From Agrococcus sp. ARC_14 (GTDB taxonomy: Bacteria; Actinomycetota; Actinomycetes; Actinomycetales; Microbacteriaceae), in the NCBI RefSeq assembly GCF_022436485.1, contig NZ_JAKUDO010000002.1, forward strand, positions 248,001 to 312,000: a stretch of DNA of 64,000 nucleotides, read 5' to 3'. Below, piece by piece: positions 18,279 through 25,846 of this stretch (position 1 is its first letter; every line of letters begins with the position of its first letter). Under the pieces are notes generated by a model, which did not search any database, was not told where the DNA came from, and saw only the letters and a list, made by a program, of their open reading frames with translations. The translations under genes and the position numbers were made by a program.

Positions 18279-18899
18279 GTGACTGACGCGAACCCTCCTG
18301 CTTCCCTGCGCGAAGAGCTCGGCGCGCCCGCCGATCCCGAGTTCGAGCTCGAGCTCCCGGAGGGCTGGGCGCGGCACGACGTCGCTGCCGAGACCGAGCA
18401 GCGCATGCTGCAGGCCGCGAAGCGGCGGCTGATGGAGGCGCACCGGCCCGACCTGTACGCCCAGCTCAAGGCGCAGCTCGAGGAATCGTTCGCAGCGATG
18501 CGCAAGCTGGAGGCCGTCGCGCACTTCGGCCCGGAGCCGGGTGCGCCCGACTGGGCCTTCCTGCCGGCGTCGCTCATCGCGACGATCCGCACGCCGCAGC
18601 CCGACGTGTCGCTGCAGCAGGAGATGGCGCAGCGCATCCGCGAGGGCGCGACCGCCCTCCACGACGACAAGCGCTTCATCCGCTACGAGCGCGAGACCGA
18701 TCGCATGATCGGCACCGACGCCGCCAAGCAGCGCACCGTCGTCTACCTCACGCCCATCCCCGGCTCCAAGCAGGCCAGGGCGCTGCAGCTGACGCTCGTG
18801 ATCACCAGGGGAGCGGAGTTCCCCGCCGACGATCCGGCGCTCGTCACCATGCTCCGCCTCTTCGACGCCTGCGTCGCCACGCTGCGCTGGGCGCGCTGA
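18279..18899 (+). CDS. LpqN/PsbP-like small protein, type VII locus
   Basis: 206 residues, leaderless GTG start. There is no signal peptide or membrane helix. It begins LPEGWARHDV at about residue 25 and has a helical middle. It ends with strands and a helix reading PGSKQARALQLTLV then MLRLFDACVATLRW. The pattern of an opening GW element and a closing strand-helix fits the Mog1/PsbP-like fold of LpqN-type proteins. The proteins at 20589 and 24935 show the same pattern, so I read all three as distant paralogues. Function is not known; a chaperone or adaptor for type VII cargo is a guess. Confidence 0.6.
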   Translation: MTDANPPASLREELGAPADPEFELELPEGWARHDVAAETEQRMLQAAKRRLMEAHRPDLYAQLKAQLEESFAAMRKLEAVAHFGPEPGAPDWAFLPASLIATIRTPQPDVSLQQEMAQRIREGATALHDDKRFIRYERETDRMIGTDAAKQRTVVYLTPIPGSKQARALQLTLVITRGAEFPADDPALVTMLRLFDACVATLRWAR

Positions 18900-18926
18900 G
18901 GCAGCCGACCCGGCCGACCCGAGGGC

Positions 18927-18972
18927 ATGGGCACTCCTCCCCATCGTGCGACGCGCATCCGTTCCCTAGGTT
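18927..18972 (+). promoter_or_regulatory. Palindromic operator B and -10 box
   Basis: ATGGGCACTCCTCCCCAT (18927-18944), then 22 bp, then TAGGTT (18967-18972). It drives the small WDD protein at 19015 and the effector behind it. The inner arms carry two mismatches, unlike boxes C and D. Confidence 0.75.
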
Positions 18973-19014
18973 GGGGTCAAGGCCCCGGCACCGACGGCAC
19001 GACGAGGAGACACG

Positions 19015-19308
19015 ATGGATGTCCTGATCAAGTTCGAGGATCTCGGCACGCTGAACGACTACCTGAAGTCGATCGTGACGGAGTTCGACAACGCCGAGGA
19101 CCGTGCCGACGTGCTCGAGGGCGCCATCGGCGACCCCTACGGCCGCAACGACCTGCGCGAGGCCGTCGAGGACTTCGAGGACCGCTGGGACGACAAGCGC
19201 GACGAGCTGCGCGATGGCATCAAGAAGGTGCAGGAGCACGTGCAGGGCGTGCTGGACGGGTTCACCGACTGGGACGTCGAGACCACGGCCAGCATGACGG
19301 AAGGCTGA
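19015..19308 (+). CDS. Small helical WDD protein (ESX-like), copy 1
   Basis: 97 acidic residues, all helical by composition and heptad-like. A central FEDRWDDKRDEL (Trp58) aligns with FADSWDDNRERF in the 91-residue protein at 22569, so the two are paralogues. Both precede a putative effector and follow a palindromic promoter. Size, single Trp at the middle and helical nature suggest an ESX-type partner that binds the effector's N-terminal region, in the manner of Lap/WXG helper proteins; this is inference. A CGAGGAGA site precedes the ATG. Confidence 0.7.
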   Translation: MDVLIKFEDLGTLNDYLKSIVTEFDNAEDRADVLEGAIGDPYGRNDLREAVEDFEDRWDDKRDELRDGIKKVQEHVQGVLDGFTDWDVETTASMTEG

Positions 19309-19318
19309 GGAGCAGACG

Positions 19319-20554
19319 ATGACGTGGATGAACCCTTCGCCCAAGGGGCGCACGATCGCGACCGTCGTCGGCGACCCTGATGCCATCAAGGCTCGCGGCA
19401 CCGAGATCGAGAACCTCGGCACGATGATGACCGACAGCGCCACGATCCTCAAGGGGCTGGCGGACGGCACCGACGGCCTCGAGGGCAAGGCGGCCGACAA
19501 GCTGCGCGAGGGCGTCGGCGACGTGCACGGCACGCTCAAGGAGGCCGGCCAGCTCTACACACCCACCGGTCCCGTCGTGTACGCCTACGGCGTCGCGCTC
19601 GCCGTCGACCAGCCGGCGATCGACGGGCATGTCACGAACTGCCAGACCCTCTGGGAGACCCTGCAGGCACTGCCGGGATCCGTCGAGCCGCGCGACACGG
19701 GCGGCTGGGGTGAGCCCGATGCCGGCAGCCCGGAAGCCGAGGAGCAGGCCGCCCAGGACCAGGCTGCGCGCGAGGCCTACGAGGCCTGGGAGGCCGAGGC
19801 GCGGGCCTTCGACGTCGACTACGACTCGTGGGAGGCCGCGTTCGACACGGCGGCGAGCGACGTCGGCGACGCGCTGGCCGGCAAGATCAAGGACTCCTTC
19901 TGGGACGACCTCGACGGCTTCGTCGCCGGTGCCCTCAAGGTGCTCGCGGTCGTCGGCCTCGTGCTGGCGGTCGTCGGCCTCATCATCGGCGGGCCGATCA
20001 TCGCTGCGCTCGCCGCGATCGTGGCCGTCGCGACGCTCGCGCTGACGATCTACCAGTACGCCAGAGGCGACGCCTCGAAGCTCGACCTCGCGCTGGCGAT
20101 CGTGGGCGTCATCCCCTTCGGCTCGCTCGGCAAGCTCGCGCAGGGCAAGTCGGGCGCGATCAGCTTCCTGGGCGACATCGCCGGCGGCGCGTTCAAGCCC
20201 TCGACGTACTCGGCCGCGATGAGCCAGATGCGCACGCTCTCGATGGCGTCGCGCTTCGCGGGCGGCGGCTTCCAGGGCTTCCGCGCGAGCGCCAGCACGT
20301 TCTGGCAGCTCAACAACAACGGCCTCGGCGGCTTCATGACGAAGCTGATGACGGGCAAGAGCCTCGACGACTTCGCCACCCTCGGCAACGTGATGGAGGA
20401 GGGCATCGACTGGACGTCGAGGCTCGCGGTGGGCTTCGACTTCGGCCATTCCTACATTGGCAACGCGATCAAGCTGACGACCTACGGCACGCAGGTCGCG
20501 GGCACCGAGGGGCTGACCGACAGGTTCCCGCCCCTCAAGTGGATGGGCTTCTAA
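19319..20554 (+). CDS. Putative type VII effector 1 with membrane segment
   Basis: 411 residues, 10 bp after the WDD gene. The N-terminal 120 residues (DPDAIKARGTEIENLGTMM and on) resemble the T7SS-secreted protein N-terminal domain seen in actinobacterial polymorphic toxins. An acidic helical linker leads to IKDSFWDD (DSFWDD at 192-197), then two or three hydrophobic helices (about 200-245) and a C-terminal region of 165 residues with no motif I recognise. The SFWDD element before the helices is shared with effector 2 (22841). No enzyme signature is seen; a pore-forming or membrane-active role is possible but unsupported. Confidence 0.72.
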   Translation: MTWMNPSPKGRTIATVVGDPDAIKARGTEIENLGTMMTDSATILKGLADGTDGLEGKAADKLREGVGDVHGTLKEAGQLYTPTGPVVYAYGVALAVDQPAIDGHVTNCQTLWETLQALPGSVEPRDTGGWGEPDAGSPEAEEQAAQDQAAREAYEAWEAEARAFDVDYDSWEAAFDTAASDVGDALAGKIKDSFWDDLDGFVAGALKVLAVVGLVLAVVGLIIGGPIIAALAAIVAVATLALTIYQYARGDASKLDLALAIVGVIPFGSLGKLAQGKSGAISFLGDIAGGAFKPSTYSAAMSQMRTLSMASRFAGGGFQGFRASASTFWQLNNNGLGGFMTKLMTGKSLDDFATLGNVMEEGIDWTSRLAVGFDFGHSYIGNAIKLTTYGTQVAGTEGLTDRFPPLKWMGF

Positions 20555-20576
20555 GGCTGCAGGCCGCCGTCGGCGA

Positions 20577-20582
20577 TAGGTT
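20577..20582 (+). promoter_or_regulatory. -10 box of a leaderless promoter
   Basis: TAGGTT lies exactly 6 bp before the ATG at 20589, the same leaderless layout as at 18267. Confidence 0.7.
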
Positions 20583-20588
20583 CGAGGC

Positions 20589-21221
20589 ATGCAGGAGACG
20601 ATCGGCTGGAGCGTGACCGCGAAGACCGAGGAGCCCGGCTGGCTCGAGATCCCGGTGCGCGAGGAGATCGACGCGGATGCGTGGGTCGCCGCACGCGCCG
20701 AGGAGCTGCGGCAGGACTGGGGCGAGCGCTGGCACCCAGAGCACGAGGTGCTCGTGCCGGCGGCGCTCGAGCACGGGCTCGCACGGCGGCGGCTCGACGA
20801 TGCGCTCTGCTTCCAGTACTGGCCGGTGCGGGAGCTGCGGGTGGCGATCGTGCACGTCGCCTTCGGCGCCATCGATGAGCCCATCGACTGGTCCACGGTC
20901 GACGGCGCACTCTCGCCGATCGAGCTGCCAGAGATCGGGCCCGGTGTGCAGCGCGTCTTCCGCGAGCAGCAGCTGGAGGAGCAGTCGGGCACGCCGGTCG
21001 AGCTCGTCGGCGTCGACATCATCTGCAGCGACGAGCTCGCCGTCGCGCACCTGCGGCTCGAGCCGACGCTGCCCGGATTCGTGGCCGACGTGGTCTCCAG
21101 CTTCCATGCGTTCGCAGGCTCCGTCTCGATCGAGGGACCGGCTGGGCCGTTCCGATCGAGCGAGCCGCCGGCGGAGGCGCTCGGCACGGACGCCGTCTGG
21201 CGCGAGGGCACCGGCGCATGA
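20589..21221 (+). CDS. LpqN/PsbP-like small protein 2
   Basis: 210 residues, leaderless ATG start, no signal peptide. It opens with EPGWLEIPV and has a central ARRRLDDALCF. It ends with AHLRLEPTLPGFVADVVSSFHAFAGSV, the same strand-then-helix pattern as the proteins at 18279 and 24935. Function is not recognised. It is cotranscribed with the membrane protein that follows (ATGA overlap) and sits just after effector 1, so it could be an adaptor or an immunity-related protein. Confidence 0.6.
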   Translation: MQETIGWSVTAKTEEPGWLEIPVREEIDADAWVAARAEELRQDWGERWHPEHEVLVPAALEHGLARRRLDDALCFQYWPVRELRVAIVHVAFGAIDEPIDWSTVDGALSPIELPEIGPGVQRVFREQQLEEQSGTPVELVGVDIICSDELAVAHLRLEPTLPGFVADVVSSFHAFAGSVSIEGPAGPFRSSEPPAEALGTDAVWREGTGA

Positions 21222-22021
21222 GCCTCAGCCACGACAGCGCGCTGGCCTGGGCCGAGCACCAGTCAGCGAGCGCCTCCCCGCGTCTCGGCATGCTCGAGGC
21301 CTACGCGCTGCAGCGGCATCCGGATGCGCTCGCGCTCGCCGGCCGGGACGGCGCGTCGCTGGCCGCACTCGTCGCGCCGCGCACGCCCGGCGCTGCGGCC
21401 CGCGACGTCGGCGGCTGGGCCGTCGGCCTCGCACTGGTCGCCGTGGTGCTGGCGCCCCTCATCGGCATGGCATCGCTGCTGGGCGACCCCGTCGGCATCT
21501 GGCGGATGCCGATCGCAGAGTCGGCGCCGATCGCGGGCGTCTGCTTCGCCATCGGCGCGCTCGTGCAGCTGGCGATCCTCGGCTTCTGGATCGCCCGCGG
21601 CCGCAGGCGCTCGCCGCTGTGGAGCTGGGTCTCGATCGCGACAGCGGTGCTCGGCGCCATCGCGCTGTGGTTCGGCGGTGGGCTCGCCCAGACCGCCGGC
21701 TACGCGCCCTGGTCGGGCTGGTCGGTGCCGATCATCGCCGCGATCATCATCGCCGTGCTCGCTGCCGCGCTGCAGCTGCTCCTCTCGCGCCCCGCATCGC
21801 CGGCGCCCGTCGTCGACGAGTCTGCCGCGCATCCGCCCGAGGACGCGGGGGCGCTGCGCGCCGCGATCGATGCGATCGCGCCTGCCGAGCGGCAGGCCGT
21901 GCTCGCCGACCGCGACGCGGCGCTCGCCGCGCTCGAGCAGCGAGGGCTGCTCGCGGCGGACGCTGCCGAGCGGGCGCGCGCGGCGCAGCTCGGCACGCTG
22001 CACGAGCTCGACCTGCGCTGA
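21218..22021 (+). CDS. Four-helix membrane protein, type VII locus
   Basis: 267 residues. The N-terminal 60 residues are soluble. Four membrane helices follow (about 67-88, 102-123, 137-155, 165-188), then a charged C-terminal tail ending AALEQRGLLAADAAERARAAQL. No family recognised. A multi-helix protein encoded one gene after a membrane-segment effector is a reasonable immunity candidate, but this has no direct support. The ATG overlaps the previous stop. Confidence 0.6.
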   Translation: MSLSHDSALAWAEHQSASASPRLGMLEAYALQRHPDALALAGRDGASLAALVAPRTPGAAARDVGGWAVGLALVAVVLAPLIGMASLLGDPVGIWRMPIAESAPIAGVCFAIGALVQLAILGFWIARGRRRSPLWSWVSIATAVLGAIALWFGGGLAQTAGYAPWSGWSVPIIAAIIIAVLAAALQLLLSRPASPAPVVDESAAHPPEDAGALRAAIDAIAPAERQAVLADRDAALAALEQRGLLAADAAERARAAQLGTLHELDLR

Positions 22022-22056
22022 CGCCGACGGCGCCGGCCGGCTCGACGGTCGGCTCG

Positions 22057-22102
22057 ATGGGGAGTCCTCCCCATTGAGCCGGACCCGGTCGCTTCGTACG
22101 GT
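22057..22102 (+). promoter_or_regulatory. Palindromic operator C and -10 box for second WXG100 gene
   Basis: ATGGGGAG-TC-CTCCCCAT (22057-22074) is a perfect 8-2-8 palindrome, followed after 22 bp by TACGGT (22097-22102). It is the cleanest of the four boxes with the one at 22502. The downstream leader of about 50 bases has only a weak ribosome binding site (AAGGGA). Confidence 0.8.
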
Positions 22103-22158
22103 GGTGGTCGGATGGTCCGGCTGGGCCATGCATCGGCAACGATGAAGGGATCGGACCA

Positions 22159-22446
22159 ATGAGCGACTTCGGAGCTTCTTATTCTGAGATGGAGTCTGTG
22201 GCGGGCAAGCTCGACACGGGCAAGGAGGACATCTCGGGTGTGCTCAAGGACCTGAAGAGCCAGGTCGACACGCTGCTGGGTGAGGACTTCAAGACGCAGC
22301 ACGCGTCTGGCAAGTTCGGTGAGGGCTATGAGGAGCTCACGACTGGTCTTGACCAGGCGATCGAGGGCATCTCTGACATGGGTGAGGCGCTGCGCGGCAT
22401 GATGCAGGCCATCCAGTCGCTCGACGAGCAGCTCGCCGGCAGCTGA
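22159..22446 (+). CDS. WXG100-family protein, copy 2
   Basis: 95 residues, identical in sequence to the protein at 17893-18180; the DNA differs at one silent position (TCT instead of TCC, codon 15). As in copy 1, the W-x-G turn reads A-S-G. It has its own palindromic promoter and terminator, so dosage may be raised or each copy may serve one cargo module. The upstream ribosome binding site is weaker than in copy 1. Confidence 0.88.
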   Translation: MSDFGASYSEMESVAGKLDTGKEDISGVLKDLKSQVDTLLGEDFKTQHASGKFGEGYEELTTGLDQAIEGISDMGEALRGMMQAIQSLDEQLAGS

Positions 22447-22463
22447 TACCGACAGCACTGCAG

Positions 22464-22494
22464 CAGGGGCTCGACCATGACGGTCGGGCCCCTG
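22464..22494 (+). terminator. Terminator after WXG100 copy 2
   Basis: Same 13-bp stem as at 18198-18228 (CAGGGGCTCGACC / GGTCGGGCCCCTG). It ends 8 bp before operator D. Confidence 0.85.
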
Positions 22495-22501
22495 TTCGCA
22501 T

Positions 22502-22547
22502 ATGGGCAGACCTGCCCATTCTGCGGCGGCGCGGTCGGTCATAGCGT
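22502..22547 (+). promoter_or_regulatory. Palindromic operator D and -10 box
   Basis: ATGGGCAG-AC-CTGCCCAT (22502-22519), a perfect 8-2-8 palindrome, 22 bp, then TAGCGT (22542-22547). It drives the module 2 operon 22569-25612. A GGGAGG ribosome binding site follows close to the ATG. Confidence 0.8.
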
Positions 22548-22568
22548 CGCAGCAGGCAGGGAGGCACG

Positions 22569-22844
22569 ATGTCCGACATCCGCATCACCTACGAGACGCT
22601 CGACGGAGCGGTCACGAACCTCGGCTTCGTCGCGACGCAGCTCTCCGCCTCCGACGACACGAGCGAGGCCGCTGCCGGAGCGGTCGGTCACGACGGCCTC
22701 GCCGGCCGCGTGCGCGAGTTCGCCGACAGCTGGGACGACAACCGGGAGCGGTTCCAGGAGGCCGCAGAGGATCTGGCTGACGCGGTCGCGGGCATCACGA
22801 TGGCATTCCGTGAGCTCGACGTGCGGCTGGCGGCAGATCGGTGA
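22569..22844 (+). CDS. Small helical WDD protein (ESX-like), copy 2
   Basis: 91 residues, helical, with FADSWDDNRERF (Trp55) matching the WDD protein at 19015. The N-terminus (MSDIRITYETLDGAVTNLGF) resembles ESX-type helical hairpins. It overlaps effector 2 by GTGA, so the two are made together. It is proposed as the secretion partner of effector 2, by position and by analogy with paired WXG100-like helpers of LXG toxins. Confidence 0.72.
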   Translation: MSDIRITYETLDGAVTNLGFVATQLSASDDTSEAAAGAVGHDGLAGRVREFADSWDDNRERFQEAAEDLADAVAGITMAFRELDVRLAADR

Positions 22845-24523
22845 GCCTCCCGCAGCTCTCTGGCGAGTGGCCCGTCGTCGAGGGCCACGGCGAGACGTAT
22901 CGCCGCACGGCCGCGGCGATCGAGCAGGCGATCGTGCACCTGCAGCAGATCCGCGACGAGGACTCCACGGTCGCGCGTGCGTTCGACCGAGTGCGCGATG
23001 CGGCGGGGGAGGTGTCGACGCAGCTCGACCGCGCGACCTCGCGCTACGAGGTCACCGGCACGGCGCTCGTCGACTACGCCGAGCAGCTGCGCATCGCGCA
23101 GGCGAGCGCAGACGAGGCGATCGAGCAGTGGGACGCCGCCGATGCACGGCTGCAGGAGGCCGTGACCGAGCGCGACCGCCTCGATGCCGCGGACGACGCA
23201 TCCGCCACCTCGCACGAGCTGCTGGTCGCCGAGCAGCAGGCCGTCGTCGACACGCAGGCCAGCGTCCGTGCCGAGGCGGAGGCCGCCTGGCGCGCCGCTG
23301 GCGAGCACAAGGAGCAGGCCGCGGCGTTCGCCGAGGCCCGCATTCGCGACGAGATCGACGACGCCGCGATCAACGACTCCTTCTGGGACGACGTCTGGGG
23401 CGCCGTCGGCGACTTCTTCGAAGCGATCGCCGATGCGCTCGTCGAGGTGCTCGCATGGCTCGCTGCCATCGTCGTCACTGCGATCGCGGTCGTCGTGATC
23501 GCCGCGCTCGCCCTCGCGCTGCTGGCGACCGGCCTCGTGGGGCTCATCATCGGCGGCCTCATGCTGCTCATGCTCGCCACCTGGGTGCTCACAGGTGGTG
23601 GCGAGGCGTTCATCGGCACGCTGGTCGAGACCGGCTCGCTCGAGGCGGCGCTGCTCGCGGGCACGATCGCCTGGCTGCGCGGCACGCTGCCGTGGCTCGC
23701 CGATTGGCTGATCGCCGGCGACGACGGCTCGCCCGTGCTGCTGTGGGATGCGGCGCTCACGCCCAAGCACGGCCAGGCCGGCACCTGGGGCGACTACCTC
23801 GCGCGGCTGCAGGCCGACAACCGCGCGGTCGACGCCCACACCGGCAGTCCCGACTCCGATCCCAAGCACTCGAGCATGATCGCCGTGACGGCAGTCACCG
23901 GTCCCGACGGTCAGACGGTCTACCGCATCAACGTGCCGAGCACCCAGCAATGGCTGCCGGGCACCGCATCGATCAACGACCTCCACTCCGACCTCGCGGC
24001 CAAGCTCGGCGACGGCCCGACGCAGCTCGAGCAGGCCGTGCGGCAGGCGTGCGTCGAGGCCGGGGTTCCGGATGGCGCGAGCGTGGTGCTCACGGGGTGG
24101 AGCCTCGGCGGCATCACCGCCGCCAACCTCGCAGCCGACCCCGACTTCGCCGCCACCTACGCCATCGACGCGGTCATCGTCGCGGGCGCGAGCATCGACG
24201 ACGCCGCGATCCCGACACACATCCCCGTCCTGTCGTTCGAGCACAGCGGAGGCACCGGTGCCGTGTTCGACCCCGTGCCGCACACCGAGGATCCGTCGAA
24301 GCCCTGTCACGCCGACGACCCCAACCGCACGACCGTGCGCGTCGAGCCGCCTGCGATCGCAGGCCCCGTGCCCCACCACGGCCTCGGCTACCAGCAGACG
24401 ATGCAGGAGCAGGGCGACAAGACCGGCTCGCTCGCTGGCACCTGGATGGCGTTGCACGACCTCGACCGCTACTTCGTCGGCGTCGAGCAGCAGCACGTCG
24501 CCGTCTTCGAGCGAGGCGACTGA
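22841..24523 (+). CDS. Putative type VII effector 2 with lipase/esterase-like domain
   Basis: 560 residues from a GTG. Residues 1-165 are helical, coiled-coil-rich and Ala/Glu/Arg-rich, like the N-terminus of LXG/WXG toxins. INDSFWDD (DSFWDD at 179-184) precedes a long hydrophobic region (about 195-260). The C-terminal domain looks like an alpha/beta hydrolase: GWSLGG at 419-424 makes Ser421 the likely nucleophile, with Asp477 (VFDPVPH) and His512/513 (PHHG) as triad candidates. Cutinase- and lipase-type domains are known type VII cargo. It could be an antibacterial or lipid-acting toxin, or a nutritional esterase. No recognisable immunity gene lies next to it. Confidence 0.75.
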   Translation: MSLPQLSGEWPVVEGHGETYRRTAAAIEQAIVHLQQIRDEDSTVARAFDRVRDAAGEVSTQLDRATSRYEVTGTALVDYAEQLRIAQASADEAIEQWDAADARLQEAVTERDRLDAADDASATSHELLVAEQQAVVDTQASVRAEAEAAWRAAGEHKEQAAAFAEARIRDEIDDAAINDSFWDDVWGAVGDFFEAIADALVEVLAWLAAIVVTAIAVVVIAALALALLATGLVGLIIGGLMLLMLATWVLTGGGEAFIGTLVETGSLEAALLAGTIAWLRGTLPWLADWLIAGDDGSPVLLWDAALTPKHGQAGTWGDYLARLQADNRAVDAHTGSPDSDPKHSSMIAVTAVTGPDGQTVYRINVPSTQQWLPGTASINDLHSDLAAKLGDGPTQLEQAVRQACVEAGVPDGASVVLTGWSLGGITAANLAADPDFAATYAIDAVIVAGASIDDAAIPTHIPVLSFEHSGGTGAVFDPVPHTEDPSKPCHADDPNRTTVRVEPPAIAGPVPHHGLGYQQTMQEQGDKTGSLAGTWMALHDLDRYFVGVEQQHVAVFERGD

Positions 24524-24524
24524 C

Positions 24525-24938
24525 ATGGCGGCGATCGGCAGGGATGCGGCGGTCGAGGCGGCCATCGCGGCGGTGGAGGGCGTCGTGCAGGTCGAGGCGG
24601 CGATCGCCGTCGCCGGTCTGCCTGGCGTGCGGGCTGCGCGCGTCCGGGTGCTGCTGGAGGACGACGGGTCGGGGCTCCGTGCAGCGGATGCGTCCGGCCC
24701 GGACAGGGCGGCGCGTGCGGATCCGTCCGGCGCGGTCGCGCTCGCGGTGCTCGCGGCGCTCCGGGCCGCGCACGGCGCAGCGATCACCGGCAGCATCGCG
24801 ATCGAGCGGCTCGTCGACGGCGTGCGGGCGACCGTGCCGCCGCGCGAGCCGATCGCGGCTGCAGGGCTGACGGGCGCGGTCGCGGCGGGCGGCGAGCTGC
24901 TCTTCAGCATGCGCACGCGCGTGGAGGCCGGGGCATGA
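24525..24938 (+). CDS. Hypothetical Ala-rich protein
   Basis: 137 residues, very rich in Ala, Val and Arg, with alternating short helices and strands (VRAARVRVLLED; ITGSIAIERLVDGVRATV). No signal peptide or membrane helix and no family recognised. It lies 1 bp after effector 2 and overlaps the next gene by ATGA, so it is part of the module 2 operon. The extreme composition makes the frame less certain than its neighbours, but the tight coupling on both sides supports it. Confidence 0.6.
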   Translation: MAAIGRDAAVEAAIAAVEGVVQVEAAIAVAGLPGVRAARVRVLLEDDGSGLRAADASGPDRAARADPSGAVALAVLAALRAAHGAAITGSIAIERLVDGVRATVPPREPIAAAGLTGAVAAGGELLFSMRTRVEAGA

Positions 24939-25612
24939 GGCTCGCGCTGGCGCTGCCGGGGCGCTGGTTCACCGTACCGATCGGCTCGCCCGATGCCAGG
25001 CAGCGCATCCGCGAGCTGGCGCAGGAGCTGCACGGCGGCGCCGACGACCGTGCCGGGATCCGCATCGCGCTGCGACGCCGCATCGAGGCTGCACTCGAGC
25101 GCGCCGAAGCGGGTCGGGCCGAGCAGCTGCACCTCGGCATCTCGCTCGAGGGCATCCCGACGGATGGGGTCGGGCACGGTGCCGACGTGCCCATGCCCGC
25201 CGTCGCATCCGTGTACCAGGGCGTGCCCGTCTCGACTGCGGAGAGCACGGCGCCGGATGCGGTGATGGCCGCGCTCGTGCCGCTCGTGCTGCGGGCGGCG
25301 CACGAGCCCTTCGGCGGCAGTGCGATCCCGGGCGATGACGACCGCGTCTTCCGGGCAGGGGCCTCGCGCATCCTGCGTCGCCCGAGCATCCGCGACCCGG
25401 GCGAGGAGGGCACGCTGCCCTCCCTCGCAGCGGACTACTGGCTGACGGTGCCGGGGGAGCGGCGCGCGGTGCTGCTGCACCTCGACGTGCCGCTGCTGGC
25501 GCCGACGGAGCTGCTGCTGGCGCTCTGCGACGGGATCGCGCTGGCGGCGCGCTTCGAGCCGACGGGCTCGCTCTCGGACGAGCTGCGGAACCACGTGCGG
25601 GCTCGCGCTTGA
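24935..25612 (+). CDS. LpqN/PsbP-like small protein 3
   Basis: 225 residues. It opens LALPGRWFTVPI and has a helical middle with RRRIEAALERAEAGR. It ends YWLTVPGERRAVLLHLDVPL then ELLLALCDGIALAARF. The end matches the PG-strand-helix ending of the protein at 18279 in arrangement. No signal peptide. It is the last gene of module 2. Its TGA overlaps the -35 box of the rpsL promoter. Confidence 0.62.
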   Translation: MRLALALPGRWFTVPIGSPDARQRIRELAQELHGGADDRAGIRIALRRRIEAALERAEAGRAEQLHLGISLEGIPTDGVGHGADVPMPAVASVYQGVPVSTAESTAPDAVMAALVPLVLRAAHEPFGGSAIPGDDDRVFRAGASRILRRPSIRDPGEEGTLPSLAADYWLTVPGERRAVLLHLDVPLLAPTELLLALCDGIALAARFEPTGSLSDELRNHVRARA

Positions 25613-25637
25613 CCGTCTTTCTCCACCCGAGTAACAT
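25609..25637 (+). promoter_or_regulatory. Promoter of the str operon
   Basis: TTGACC (25609-25614), 17 bp, TAACAT (25632-25637): a near-consensus housekeeping promoter, with the expected start near 25644 and a leader of about 200 bases before rpsL. Confidence 0.8.
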
Positions 25638-25643
25638 TGAGCG

Positions 25644-25846
25644 GGTGTGCGCATTCGCGTGCCCTGCGTCATGCGTGGGGATCGCGAGAGTGCACTCGGG
25701 ATCCGGGCCCAAGCCTGGGGCCCCCACGGCATACCCACCACTCCCGAAAGAGGCACGCGCGAGCGTGCGCGGTGGGTTCCCGATGGAGCCGGCATCGCCG
25801 GCACACCACATCGAAGAGCTGTCACCGTGCAGCAGGAAGAAGCAAC
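25644..25846 (+). other. Structured 5' leader of rpsL
   Basis: About 200 bases without a supported gene. It can fold: CCCACC (25734-25739) pairs with GGTGGG (25771-25776), enclosing GCACGC-GCGA-GCGTGC (25753-25768). It may be a ribosomal-protein or antitermination leader; no known class is recognised. Confidence 0.4.

Larger units (their letters stand above)
22159..22498 (+). repeat. 340-bp direct repeat, copy 2 (WXG100 gene plus terminator)
   Basis: Second copy of the repeat at 17893-18232, displaced by 4266 bp, two substitutions in 340 bp. Everything between the two copies (18233-22158) could be lost by recombination between them. Confidence 0.97.
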
